Assembly (NCBI RefSeq): GCF_028475105.1
Contig: NZ_CP116936.1
Span: 6,137,501 to 6,201,500, forward strand
DNA length: 64,000 nt
Source: Micromonospora sp. LH3U1
GTDB taxonomy: Bacteria; Actinomycetota; Actinomycetes; Mycobacteriales; Micromonosporaceae
Reading direction: 5' to 3'
The notes under the pieces are model-generated. The model had not been told where the DNA came from. It searched no databases and saw only the letters and a list, made by a program, of their open reading frames with translations. A program made the translations under genes and the position numbers. Numbering within the stretch: the first letter of the stretch is position 1; each line of letters opens with the position of its first letter. Positions 34,587-43,524 of this stretch are shown here, piece by piece.

Positions 34587-35493
34587 GGGAGAGCTCCCTC
34601 GTGGCGAAGAGTTCGGCCACCCGGTGCCGGCGCTGGTCCAGTCGGTGCAGTGGCAGGTCCAGTTCGGCGACCGCGCCGAGGATCAGGTCGTAGGTGCCGT
34701 CGTCGGCGAGTGGCACGAGGAGCAGTCGCCCGTCCCGGGCGACCGGCAGTTTCAGCTCGGCGAGCCGGGCGGCGAGCTCCTCGGTGCCCTCGCTGACCTC
34801 CACGGCGAGCACGTCGGTGGCCGTGGTCATCGCGGAGATGTGGTCGGCGCGCAGCAGCTTGCCGCCGTCGATGGCGATCAGCGTGTCGCAGATCCGCTCG
34901 ACCTCACCGAGCAGGTGCGAGCAGACCAGGACGGAGATGCCGAACTCGGTGCCGATCCGGTGCACCAGGGCCAGCATGGCGTCCCGGCCGGCCGGGTCCA
35001 GGCCGTTGGTCGGCTCGTCGAGCAGCAGCAGGTCGGGGTCGTGCACCAGCGCCTGGGCCAGCTTGACCCGCTGCTTCATGCCGGTCGAGTAGCCACCGAC
35101 CGGGCGGTAGCGCTCCTCGTAGAGCCCCACGTGCCGCAGCGCCTCCGAGGCCCGCTCGCGAGCCGCGGTGCGGGGCAGGCCGCTCATCCGGCCGAGGTGG
35201 GTGACCAGCTCGGCGGCGGAGAGGTCCGGTGGGAGGCAGTCGTGTTCCGGCATGTAGCCGACCCGGGCGCGGACGGCCGCCGGGTCGGCGGTCGGGTCGA
35301 TGCCGAGCACCGAGACCTGACCACTGGTCGGTGCGATCAGGCCGAGCAGAATCTTGATCAACGTGGATTTGCCGGCGCCGTTCGCGCCCACCAGGCCGAT
35401 GATCCCGGGCTCGACGGCGACGGTGAGGTCGGCGAGTGCGGTGACCCGACCTCCGTACGTCTTGGTGAGCGACTGGGTCGCGATCAGTGTCAC
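34579..35493 (-). CDS. ABC transporter ATP-binding protein (system 1)
   Basis: 304 residues from GTG 35493 (a longer open frame to 35670 lacks similarity). Walker A GANGAGKST, Q-loop PEHDCLP, signature YSTGMKQRVKLA, Walker B LLLLDEPTNGLDP, H-loop CSHLLGEVE. First gene of a four- or five-gene minus-strand operon encoding two ATPase/permease pairs. Confidence 0.92.
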   Translation of the reverse strand: MTLIATQSLTKTYGGRVTALADLTVAVEPGIIGLVGANGAGKSTLIKILLGLIAPTSGQVSVLGIDPTADPAAVRARVGYMPEHDCLPPDLSAAELVTHLGRMSGLPRTAARERASEALRHVGLYEERYRPVGGYSTGMKQRVKLAQALVHDPDLLLLDEPTNGLDPAGRDAMLALVHRIGTEFGISVLVCSHLLGEVERICDTLIAIDGGKLLRADHISAMTTATDVLAVEVSEGTEELAARLAELKLPVARDGRLLLVPLADDGTYDLILGAVAELDLPLHRLDQRRHRVAELFATRELSHA

Positions 35494-35735
35494 GCTGCCC
35501 AGCGTAGGGAGTCGCTGCCCACTACGGACACCGGCGCGCCCCCGGCGCTCCCCTGATCCTTGCCGCGGCGAACCCCTAAGGTCCACCGGCGGGGGCGGTT
35601 GTGATGTTTCGGCCGGTCCCGCGCTCGGCCCGACCCCGCCTATTGAAAGACATATCTGGGGTGGCACCATTCACCTCCCGTTCATCAGGCAGCAAGCCCG
35701 CAGGATGATCGACTGACGACACAGGAGGGATCCTG

Positions 35736-37250
35736 ATGGCCGAGGTTGGCGTCCCCAAGGTGAGCGTCGTGGTGCCGGCTTACAACTGCGGCCCGCACAT
35801 CGAGAAACTTGTCGCCTCGCTGCTGCGTCAGTCACTGCCCGCCGCCGAGTTCGAAGCGGTCTTCGTCGACGACGGCTCGACCGACGACACCGCCGAACGA
35901 CTGGACCGACTGGCCGCCAAGCACTCACACATCAGGGTGCTGCACATCGAGAACTCCGGCTGGCCGTCGCGCCCGCGCAACCTGGGTGTCGAGAACGCCC
36001 GCGGCGAGTACGTCTTCTTCGCCGACGACGACGACTGGGTCGCCGACGAGGCGCTTGAGCGGCTGTACGCCTGCGCGAAGACGAACGACGCGGACATCGT
36101 CGTCGGGAAGATGGCCGGACACGGGCGCCCCGTGCCCCGGGAGCTGTTCCGGAAGAACCGCTTCGAGGCCACCCTGGAGAACTCCCCGCTGATCGACAGT
36201 TTGACCTGCCACAAGCTGTTCCGGCGGTCGTTCCTCAACGAGCACGGTCTGCGGTTCCCGGAGGGCGGCAAGCGTCGGCTGGAGGACCACGCAATGGTCG
36301 TGCGGGCCTACTTCCTGTCCCGACGCACCTCCGTGCTGTCCGACTACACCTGCTATCACCACGTCCAGAGGAGCGACGCGCGCAACGTCACCGCGACCCA
36401 GCTGGACCCGTCGAGCTACTTCGTGAGCGTGCGGGACGCGCTGGACACCGTGGATGCCAACACCGAGCCGGGTCCGCTGCGGGACCGGCTGCACCGGCGG
36501 TGGCTGCGCAACGAGATGCTCAGCCGACTGCGCGGGAAGCGGCTCCTGAACGCCCCCGAGGACTGGCTGGAGCAGCTCGCGCTGGAGACCCAGAAGGTCA
36601 TTCAGGACAGGTTCGCCCCTGGCGTCGCCGCTGGGCTGCCACCCCTGCTCCGAGCCGTGGCGTACCTGGCCGAGCGAGGCCGTGTCGCGGACCTGCGCCG
36701 GCTCGCCCACTGGGAGGCGGGCATCGCCGCACACGGCACGATCGACGAACTTCAGTGCGACGACCGCGTCGTCACGGTGACCATCTCCGCCGAGCTGCGC
36801 TCTGCGGGCCAGCCGGTCGGCTTCCGCGCCGACGACGGCCGGGACGTGTTGGTGCTCCCGATGGAGGAGATCGCCACCGAGGTGCTCGACGCCACCGCGC
36901 AGGTCCGCAAGGCCCGCCTGGATCTGGTCGCCCGCCGGCGGGAGACCGGTGACGAAATCTTCCTCCCGGTGACCTTCCAGACCGAGCGGGTCACCGGGAC
37001 GGCCGGGGCGGACACCGTCCACCTGGTCCACCGGGCCACCACCACGATCGACTTCGGCGCCCTCAACGGCGGCCGGACCCGGGGTAGCTGGCTGCTCAAA
37101 GCCCGGATCACCAACGTGGGCTGGACCGAGGACGCGCGGCTGCCGCTGTTGTTCATCTGCCGGGCCGACGGCTCGCGGCCCCGGATCCGCGACGAGCGGA
37201 GGGTGTGGAACCGGGTGCGGTCGGCGGTGGGCCGGCGGATCCGGCGCTGA
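35736..37250 (+). CDS. Family 2 glycosyltransferase
   Basis: 504 residues; AGGAGG lies just before ATG 35736. The GT-A domain occupies residues 1-210: VSVVVPAYNC, VDDGSTDDTAERL, and the metal-binding D-rich motif FFADDDDW near 94-101. The acidic general-base region is RRLEDHAMVVRAYF. The C-terminal 250 residues form an additional domain seen in teichoic-acid or capsule-type glycosyltransferases, but the acceptor cannot be predicted. Divergent from the ABC-2 operon. Confidence 0.88.
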   Translation: MAEVGVPKVSVVVPAYNCGPHIEKLVASLLRQSLPAAEFEAVFVDDGSTDDTAERLDRLAAKHSHIRVLHIENSGWPSRPRNLGVENARGEYVFFADDDDWVADEALERLYACAKTNDADIVVGKMAGHGRPVPRELFRKNRFEATLENSPLIDSLTCHKLFRRSFLNEHGLRFPEGGKRRLEDHAMVVRAYFLSRRTSVLSDYTCYHHVQRSDARNVTATQLDPSSYFVSVRDALDTVDANTEPGPLRDRLHRRWLRNEMLSRLRGKRLLNAPEDWLEQLALETQKVIQDRFAPGVAAGLPPLLRAVAYLAERGRVADLRRLAHWEAGIAAHGTIDELQCDDRVVTVTISAELRSAGQPVGFRADDGRDVLVLPMEEIATEVLDATAQVRKARLDLVARRRETGDEIFLPVTFQTERVTGTAGADTVHLVHRATTTIDFGALNGGRTRGSWLLKARITNVGWTEDARLPLLFICRADGSRPRIRDERRVWNRVRSAVGRRIRR

Positions 37251-37338
37251 TCCGCCCGCCCGGGTCGTGGAGTGGCGCCCTCGACCGATCGGCGGTCGGC
37301 TGCGAAACTGTGTGCCGGTCAGCGAGTGGGGGGCGTGG

Positions 37339-38868
37339 ATGAGTAACGGCTGGGTGCTGCCCGACGAGGTGCTGCGGGACGCACCGGCGTACACGCCACG
37401 TCCCGGTGAGCTCGCGGATCTGGAGCTGTTGCTCACCGGCGCGTACGCCCCTCTGACCGGTTTCATGACCCGCGCCGACCTGGTCTCGGTCAGCCGACGC
37501 GGCCGACTGGCCGACGGCGCACCGTGGCAGGTCGCGGTGACCCTCCAGGTGCCGCCCACGCTGGCCCAGAGCCTCGATCCGCGCGACCCGGCCCGCCGGG
37601 CGCTGGTGCTGACCGACGGTGAGGGCGCACCGACGGCCGCGCTGGACGTGGCCGACGTCTGGCAGGTGCGCGAGGGCGTGGCAGGGGTGGGTGGCCAGGT
37701 CCGGCGACTGGGCGACGGTGGCCACGGCCCGTTCCAGCGACTGCGCCGCAGCCCGGAGGAGGTCCGGGCGCTGCTGCCCCCGGGCCGGGTGCTCGGGGTG
37801 ATCGCCGACCGGCCGCTGCATCGTCCGCAACTCGCCCAGATCGCTCATGCGGCCCGCACCCTGGCCGCGCACCTGCTTGTGATGATCCCGGTCGGCGAGG
37901 GTGGCGTCGGTGGGCTCCCACCGGAGGCGCTGGTACGCACCATCTTCGCCGCCCGGGACCGGATGCCGCCCGCCACCCTGGTCGCGGTGCCGCTGTCGCA
38001 CCGACGCGAGGAGATCAGTGACGCGCTGCTGCGCGCCCGGGTCTCCGCCGCGTACGGGGTCACCCACCTGCTCTCCACCGGGGAGATGCTCTCCGGTGCC
38101 GGGCTGCGGGTGCTGGTGCCACGCGAGCTCGCGTACGACAACCGGGACGGGCAGTGGCGGTGGCGGGAGGACATCCCACCCCGCAACCGTCGGCTGGCGC
38201 TGACCCAGCAGGAGATCGACGACCTGCTCGACCGAGGCTTCCCGTTGCCGGAGTGGCACACCCCGCCGGCTGTGGCGAGGGAGTTGGCCCGGGCTCGGCC
38301 GCCGCGCCGGCACCGGGGGTTGGTGGTCTTCCTGACCGGCCTGTCCGGTTCCGGCAAGTCGACCATCGCCCGAGGGCTGGCGGACGCGTTGCGGGAGAGC
38401 GGCGACCGCACGGTGACCCTGCTCGACGGGGACGTGGTGCGCCGGGAGCTCTCCGCCGGGTTGGGTTTCAGCAAGGCCGACCGGGATCTCAACGTCCGGC
38501 GGATCGGGTGGGTGGCCGCCGAGATCGCCCGGCACCGTGGGGTGGGCATCTGCTGCCCGATCGCCCCGTACGCGGCGGCCCGCGCCACGGCCCACGAGAT
38601 GGCTCTGGCCGCCGGGGCGGGTTTCGTGCTGGTGCACGTGGCCACTCCGCTGGAGGTGTGCGAGCGTCGGGACCGCAAGGGCCTGTACGCGCGAGCGCGG
38701 GCTGGCCTGCTCACCGGGATGACCGGCATCGACGACCCGTACGAGGAGCCGACCGACGCCGACCTGGTGCTCGACACCACCGACCTGAGCGTGCCGGACG
38801 CCGTGCAGGCCGTGCTGCACCATCTGACCGAGACCGGCTGGGTGGAGCTGAAGATCGCGTCTGCCTGA
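37339..38868 (+). CDS. Sulfate adenylyltransferase-like / APS kinase fusion
   Basis: 509 residues from ATG 37339. C-terminal APS kinase (about 330-509) is intact: Walker A GLSGSGKST, LLDGDVVRRELSAGLGFSKADRDLNVRR, and the APY loop. It would phosphorylate APS to PAPS. The N-terminal half has the ATP-sulfurylase fold pattern (LLTGAYAPLTGFM) but lacks the catalytic QxRNPxHRxH, reading ADRPLHRPQ, and the GRDHAG loop is replaced by STGEMLSG, so it is probably not an active sulfurylase. Follows the glycosyltransferase by 88 bases. No other sulfate-assimilation gene is in view. Confidence 0.85.
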   Translation: MSNGWVLPDEVLRDAPAYTPRPGELADLELLLTGAYAPLTGFMTRADLVSVSRRGRLADGAPWQVAVTLQVPPTLAQSLDPRDPARRALVLTDGEGAPTAALDVADVWQVREGVAGVGGQVRRLGDGGHGPFQRLRRSPEEVRALLPPGRVLGVIADRPLHRPQLAQIAHAARTLAAHLLVMIPVGEGGVGGLPPEALVRTIFAARDRMPPATLVAVPLSHRREEISDALLRARVSAAYGVTHLLSTGEMLSGAGLRVLVPRELAYDNRDGQWRWREDIPPRNRRLALTQQEIDDLLDRGFPLPEWHTPPAVARELARARPPRRHRGLVVFLTGLSGSGKSTIARGLADALRESGDRTVTLLDGDVVRRELSAGLGFSKADRDLNVRRIGWVAAEIARHRGVGICCPIAPYAAARATAHEMALAAGAGFVLVHVATPLEVCERRDRKGLYARARAGLLTGMTGIDDPYEEPTDADLVLDTTDLSVPDAVQAVLHHLTETGWVELKIASA

Positions 38869-38911
38869 GGCGCCGCACCCCGTTCCTTTCACCACTGCCG
38901 GCCACGCGCTA

Positions 38912-38933
38912 GTGTTCATCTTTGTTGGAACAC
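38912..38933. promoter_or_regulatory. Candidate DeoR operator
   Basis: Inverted repeat GTGTTC-N10-GAACAC between the kinase fusion and the deoR-galT pair, 45 bases before the ATG. Its position suits autoregulation by the DeoR protein, though the family's sites vary. Confidence 0.5.
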
Positions 38934-38977
38934 GTTTGACCGCGTGAGAGTACGTGGACCCCCGGGAGGCACGGCGA

Positions 38978-39805
38978 ATGCTCGCTCAGCAGCGGCAGGC
39001 GGCCATCCTGGAGCGGGTCCGGTTGACCGGCGGTCTCCGGGTGAGCGAGTTGGCAGGCGAGTTCGGTGTCTCCGACATGACCATCCGGCGCGATCTGGAA
39101 GCGCTGCACGAGCGCGGCCTGCTGGCCAAGGTGCACGGCGGTGCCACGACAGCCGGGCCGAGCTCGACCGACGAGCCGGGCTTCCACGCCAAGTCGGTCC
39201 GTCAGCTACCGGAGAAGGCCGCCATCGCGGACCGGGCGGCCCAACTGGTCCGGCCCGGCGCGGCGGTCGCGCTCTCCGCCGGCACCACCACGGCCGAGCT
39301 GGCCCGGAGGCTGGTGGACGTGCCCGGCCTGACCGTGGTGACCAACTCGCTGCCGGTGGCCGAGATCCTGCACGCCGGTGGCCGACCGGACCAGACGGTG
39401 GTGCTCACCGGCGGCGTCCGCACCCCGTCGGACGCGCTGGTCGGCCCAATTGCGGTCGGGGCCGTCCGGTCACTGCACCTGGATCTGCTCTTCCTGGGCG
39501 TCCACGGCGTCACCGAGCGGGCCGGCTTCACCACCCCGAACCTCATGGAGGCGGAGACCGACCGGGCGCTCGTGGCCGCGGCGGACCGGCTGGTGGTGCT
39601 CGCCGATCACACCAAGTGGGGCACGGTGGGCATCTCCTCGATCGTCGAGCTGGCCGCGGCACACGTACTGGTCAGCGACGACCGGTTGTCTCCGCCCGCA
39701 CGACGGGTACTCGGCGAACAGGTGGGCGAACTGATCATGGTGAAGGCGACCACAGGGGCGGGCCGCGCGACGCGCACGCCGACGAGTGAGGGGACGGCGC
39801 AGTGA
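38978..39805 (+). CDS. DeoR-family transcriptional regulator
   Basis: 275 residues. ATG 38978 is preceded by GGGAGG at 38964-38969; an in-frame GTG at 38954 would add eight residues. N-terminal helix-turn-helix (LRVSELAGEFGVSDMTIRRDLEALHERGLLAKVHGGA) followed by the DeoRC sugar-phosphate sensor domain with the LSAGTTT motif. GTGA overlap with galT suggests it responds to a galactose-pathway phosphorylated sugar and regulates this operon. Confidence 0.92.
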   Translation: MLAQQRQAAILERVRLTGGLRVSELAGEFGVSDMTIRRDLEALHERGLLAKVHGGATTAGPSSTDEPGFHAKSVRQLPEKAAIADRAAQLVRPGAAVALSAGTTTAELARRLVDVPGLTVVTNSLPVAEILHAGGRPDQTVVLTGGVRTPSDALVGPIAVGAVRSLHLDLLFLGVHGVTERAGFTTPNLMEAETDRALVAAADRLVVLADHTKWGTVGISSIVELAAAHVLVSDDRLSPPARRVLGEQVGELIMVKATTGAGRATRTPTSEGTAQ

Positions 39806-40878
39806 AGCGCACCGCGATCGACCTGGCCGACGGCCGGGAGCTGATCTACTTCGACGAGCGCGACGACGCGGTCCGCGACCAGCCCGACCGACGAGACCTG
39901 CCGCCGCCGCCCTCCGCGTCCCAACTGCGCTACGACCCGCTGACCGACGAGTGGGTGGCGGTCGCCGTGCACCGGCAGACCCGCATCTTCCTCCCGCCGG
40001 CGAACGAGTGCCCCCTCGACCCGTCGGTGGGCGACCGGCTGACCGAGATCCCCGCGCCCGACTACGACGTGGTGGTCTTCGAGAACCGGTTCCCGTCGCT
40101 GAGCGGCCGGGTGGCCGACGAGCCCGGGGAGATCACCCCGTTCACGCCGGTTCGGCCGGGCCTCGGCCGGTGCGAGGTGGTCTGCTTCACCTCGGACCAC
40201 AACGCCTCCTTCGCCAGCCTTCCTCCGCGCCGGGTCCGCACCGTGCTGGACGCGCTCGCCGACCGCACCGAGGTGCTCGGCGAACTGCCCGGCGTGGAGC
40301 AGGTCTTCTGCTTCGAGAACCGGGGCGTCGAGATCGGCGTGACGCTGCACCACCCGCACGGGCAGATCTACGCGTACCCCTTCGTGACGCCGCGCACCCG
40401 CGCGCTGCTGGCCGCGGCACGCCGACACGCCGAGCGGACCGGCGGGGGCAACCTGTACGCGGACGTCCTGGCCGCCGAGCGCGCCACCGGCGACCGGGTG
40501 GTCGTCGAGAACGAACACTGGACGGCGTTCGTCCCGGCGGCTGCCCGCTGGCCGTTCGAGGTGCACGTCGCGCCGCGCCGTGTGGTGCCGGACATCCCGG
40601 CGCTCAGCGACAGCGAGCGGGACGCCTTCGGGCCGCTCTACCTGGATCTGCTGCGCCGTTTCGACGGCCTGTTCGACATGCCGATGCCGTACATCTCGGC
40701 CTGGCACCAGGCGCCGGTGCGGATCGACCGCGAGCTCGCCTACCTGCACCTACAGCTGTTCAGCATCCGGCGAGCCAAGGACAAGCTGAAGTTCCTGGCG
40801 GGCTCCGAGTCCGGGATGGGTGTCTTCATCAACGACATTGCCCCCGAGCATGCCGCCAACCTGCTGCGCGCCGCCTGA
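39802..40878 (+). CDS. galT: Galactose-1-phosphate uridylyltransferase
   Basis: 358 residues from GTG 39802. The active-site HHPHGQIYAYPF contains the HPH nucleophile histidine; other family features are NECPL (zinc cysteine region), ENRFPSLSGR, FTSDHNASF (metal His), and AWHQAP. Leloir-pathway enzyme exchanging UMP between UDP-glucose and galactose-1-phosphate. galK and galE are not beside it; only the DeoR regulator is. A strong hairpin follows 41 bases downstream. Confidence 0.95.
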   Translation: MKRTAIDLADGRELIYFDERDDAVRDQPDRRDLPPPPSASQLRYDPLTDEWVAVAVHRQTRIFLPPANECPLDPSVGDRLTEIPAPDYDVVVFENRFPSLSGRVADEPGEITPFTPVRPGLGRCEVVCFTSDHNASFASLPPRRVRTVLDALADRTEVLGELPGVEQVFCFENRGVEIGVTLHHPHGQIYAYPFVTPRTRALLAAARRHAERTGGGNLYADVLAAERATGDRVVVENEHWTAFVPAAARWPFEVHVAPRRVVPDIPALSDSERDAFGPLYLDLLRRFDGLFDMPMPYISAWHQAPVRIDRELAYLHLQLFSIRRAKDKLKFLAGSESGMGVFINDIAPEHAANLLRAA

Positions 40879-40919
40879 GACGGCCGGCGACACCGCCTGA
40901 CCTGGGTGGGGAACAGGGC

Positions 40920-40947
40920 GCGGGGGGCCCGGGACAGGGCCCCCCGC
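40920..40947 (+). terminator. Terminator after galT
   Basis: Perfect 11-bp stem GCGGGGGGCCC / GGGCCCCCCGC with a six-base loop, 41 bases after the galT stop. Confidence 0.75.
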
Positions 40948-41149
40948 AGGGAAGGGACGGCTGGCTGTGCACGGCACAGCCGGGAAGGCTGGCTGATCGG
41001 CGCACGGGTGCCGCGGGTCGACCGAGGTCAACCTTCCTGGACTCGACTGGCATCTTGTCCATCCGGGCCAACGAGGCGCGCCGGCCGGAGTAACGCCAAA
41101 CGGCGCGTCAGCGCCGGACACGCCGACGCAGCACCGCCGGACACGCCGA

Positions 41150-41175
41150 AGCCCGCCGGCGGGTGCCGGCGGGCT
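41150..41175 (-). terminator. Terminator after icd
   Basis: Perfect 11-bp stem AGCCCGCCGGC / GCCGGCGGGCT with a four-base loop, 21 bases beyond the icd stop on the minus strand. Confidence 0.75.
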
Positions 41176-41196
41176 CCGATGACGCGGTACGCGGGA

Positions 41197-42414
41197 TCAG
41201 GCGCCGATCTTGCGGGCCAGGTTCTCGTCGAGCGCGTTCATGAACTCGTCGGTGGTCAGCCACGGGGCGTCACGCGAGATGAGCAGCGAGAGGTCCTTGG
41301 TCATCTGGCCGCCTTCGACGGTGTCGACGATGACCTGCTCCAGGGTGTTGGCGAACTCGGTGACCGCCGGAGTGCCGTCCAGCTTGCCCCGGTGGGCCAG
41401 GCCCCGGGTCCAGGCGTAGATCGACGCGATCGGGTTGGTCGAGGTCTTCTCGCCCTTCTGGTACTGCCGGTAGTGCCGGGTGACCGTGCCGTGCGCGGCC
41501 TCGGCCTCGACGGTCCGGCCGTCCGGGGAGAGCAGAACCGAGGTCATCAGACCCAGCGAGCCGAAGCCCTGCGCGACGGTGTCGGACTGCACGTCACCGT
41601 CGTAGTTCTTGCAGGCCCAGACATAGCCGCCCTCCCACTTGAGCGCGGCGGCGACCATGTCGTCGATCAGCCGGTGCTCGTAGGTGATGCCGGCAGCGGC
41701 GAACTCGGCCTTGAACTCGGCCTCGAACACCTCAGCGAAGATGTCCTTGAACCGGCCGTCGTACGCCTTGAGGATGGTGTTCTTGGTGGACAGGTAGACC
41801 GGGTAGTTGCGGTCCAGCCCGTACCGGAACGACGCCCGGGCGAAGTCCCGGATCGACTCGTCGTAGTTGTACATGCCCATGGCGATGCCGCCGCCCGGGA
41901 AGTTGGCGACCTCCATCTCCATCGGCGCGCCGCCGTCGGCCGGGGTGTAGGTGATGGTCACCGTGCCCGGGCCGGGGACGACGAAGTCGGTGGCCTTGTA
42001 CTGGTCACCGTGGGCGTGCCGGCCGATGATGATCGGCTTGGTCCAGCCGGGGACCAGCCGCGGCACGTTGGACATGATGATCGGCTCACGGAAGACGACG
42101 CCGCCGAGGATGTTGCGGATGGTGCCGTTGGGCGACCGCCACATCTTCTTCAGGCCGAACTCCTCCACCCGGGCCTCGTCCGGGGTGATGGTCGCGCACT
42201 TGACGCCGACGCCGTGCTCCTTGATGGCGTTGGCGGCGTCAATGGTGACCTGGTCGTCGGTCTCGTCGCGGTGCTGGATCGACAGGTCGTAGTAGTGCAG
42301 GTCGACGTCGAGGTAGGGCAGGATCAGCTGCTCCCGGATCTGCTTCCAGATGATCCGGGTCATCTCGTCGCCGTCGAGTTCTACGACCGGGTTGTTTACC
42401 TTGATCTTCGCCAT
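41197..42414 (-). CDS. icd: Isocitrate dehydrogenase (NADP-dependent, homodimeric type)
   Basis: 405 residues, full length for the eukaryote-like dimeric type. Begins MAKIKVNNPVVELDGDEMTRIIW; has the substrate phosphorylation-loop-equivalent and the RSPNGTIRNILGGVVFREPII segment, RLIDDMVAAALKWEGGYVWACKNYDGDVQSD (metal Asp), and AHGTVTRHYRQ for NADP. Converts isocitrate to 2-oxoglutarate. Terminates at the hairpin near 41160. Lies near mdh. Confidence 0.96.
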   Translation of the reverse strand: MAKIKVNNPVVELDGDEMTRIIWKQIREQLILPYLDVDLHYYDLSIQHRDETDDQVTIDAANAIKEHGVGVKCATITPDEARVEEFGLKKMWRSPNGTIRNILGGVVFREPIIMSNVPRLVPGWTKPIIIGRHAHGDQYKATDFVVPGPGTVTITYTPADGGAPMEMEVANFPGGGIAMGMYNYDESIRDFARASFRYGLDRNYPVYLSTKNTILKAYDGRFKDIFAEVFEAEFKAEFAAAGITYEHRLIDDMVAAALKWEGGYVWACKNYDGDVQSDTVAQGFGSLGLMTSVLLSPDGRTVEAEAAHGTVTRHYRQYQKGEKTSTNPIASIYAWTRGLAHRGKLDGTPAVTEFANTLEQVIVDTVEGGQMTKDLSLLISRDAPWLTTDEFMNALDENLARKIGA

Positions 42415-42552
42415 CGGCCGGCGCTCCTCTCGGGGGACACGTGCTCAAGCAGTACGAGCGTACTGCAATTGGGCCGGCAGCCCTCAGTCGGCCTCGACCG
42501 GCCGACGGAAACCGGGCTGCACGGCGCAGAAATTCCCTGACATCATCGCCCG

Positions 42553-43398
42553 ATGCCACTGAGCCGCACTCTCGGGTCTATCACGGTCACGGCGCTCACC
42601 GACGGCGAGGGCGCTTTCTTCCAGCCCCGCACGCAGGCGTTTCCGGACGCCACAGCTGCCCACTGGCGGGAGGCCGACCAGCGCGACCCCGGCTCGGTGA
42701 CCGCCGACGGGCAGTGGTGGCTGCCGTTCCGCAGCTTCGCGATCCGCAGCGGCGACGGGCCGGTCACCCTGGTCGACGCCGGGATCGGCCCGGCCGACGC
42801 GCCCGCCGCGAGCTGGGCACCGGTGCCCGGCCGCATGCCGGCCGAGTTGGCCGCCGCGGGCATCGACCCGGCCGACGTCGACACGGTCGTGCTGACCCAC
42901 CTGCACAGCGACCACATCGGCTGGGCGGTCACCGGCACGCCGGGCCGGCCGTACTTCCCGAACGCCACCTACCTCGTGCAGCGCGCCGAGATCGACGCGG
43001 CGGAGACGATCAACCCGGGACTGCCGGCCGGCCTGATCGCGCCCTTGCGCGCCGCCGGCCAGCTCCGGGTGGTCGACGGCGAGACCACCCTCACCCCAGC
43101 GGTACGCCTGCTGTCCACCCCCGGCCACACCCCCGGCCACCAGTCGGTGCTCCTGACCTCGGCCGACGAACGAATGCTCATCACCGGCGACCTGCTGGTG
43201 CACATGGTGCAACTCGTCGACCCCAACCTGGCGTACGCCCACGAGGTGGACCCCGAAACCGCCCGGCTCTCCCGCACCAGGGCCCTCCAGACCCACTCCC
43301 CCACCCTCCTGGCCACCCCCCACCTAGGCACCCCTTCACCCCCCACCCCTAACCCCTCCCCTGTTGATCATGAAGTTATTGCGGTGACACACCGATGA
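42553..43398 (+). CDS. Metallo-beta-lactamase-fold hydrolase
   Basis: 281 residues from ATG 42553. Metal motif THLHSDHIGW (HxHxDH), then STPGHTPGHQS and the bridging Asp in ITGDLLVH; the last histidine is probably in ATPHLG. This is the broad MBL-fold hydrolase family, not a resistance-type beta-lactamase in particular. The last residues (VDHEVIAVTHR) and the stop codon are supplied by family A palindrome copy 3; the natural end probably lay near ATPHLGTP, so the C-terminus is altered. Confidence 0.85.
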   Translation: MPLSRTLGSITVTALTDGEGAFFQPRTQAFPDATAAHWREADQRDPGSVTADGQWWLPFRSFAIRSGDGPVTLVDAGIGPADAPAASWAPVPGRMPAELAAAGIDPADVDTVVLTHLHSDHIGWAVTGTPGRPYFPNATYLVQRAEIDAAETINPGLPAGLIAPLRAAGQLRVVDGETTLTPAVRLLSTPGHTPGHQSVLLTSADERMLITGDLLVHMVQLVDPNLAYAHEVDPETARLSRTRALQTHSPTLLATPHLGTPSPPTPNPSPVDHEVIAVTHR

Positions 43399-43422
43399 GA
43401 CGGGCAACAACTTCATGATCAC
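43363..43422. repeat. Palindromic repeat family A, copy 3 (at MBL gene end)
   Basis: Left arm GTTGATCATGAAGTTATTGC (43363-43382), right arm GCAACAACTTCATGATCAC (43404-43422); a one-base indel and one mismatch. The stop codon of the MBL-fold gene lies in its loop. C-rich sequence to the left (ACCCCTTCACCCCCCACCCC) and G-rich to the right. Confidence 0.9.
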
Positions 43423-43470
43423 CGGGGATCTGGGGGTGGGCCGGGGGCGGGGTCGGGAGGGGCCGGACGG

Positions 43471-43505
43471 CGGAGGGCCCGCCGGCTTGGCCGGCGGGCC
43501 CTCCG
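43471..43505 (-). terminator. Terminator after mdh
   Basis: Perfect 15-bp stem CGGAGGGCCCGCCGG / CCGGCGGGCCCTCCG with loop CTTGG, 20 bases beyond the mdh stop on the minus strand. Confidence 0.85.
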
Positions 43506-43524
43506 CAGTGGGTCTGGTTCGGGA

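Larger units (their letters stand above)
40879..41196. other. Intergenic region between galT and icd
   Basis: 318 bases between convergent genes. Holds a terminator for each side (40920-40947 and 41150-41175) and about 200 bases in which I see no gene or repeat. Confidence 0.7.
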
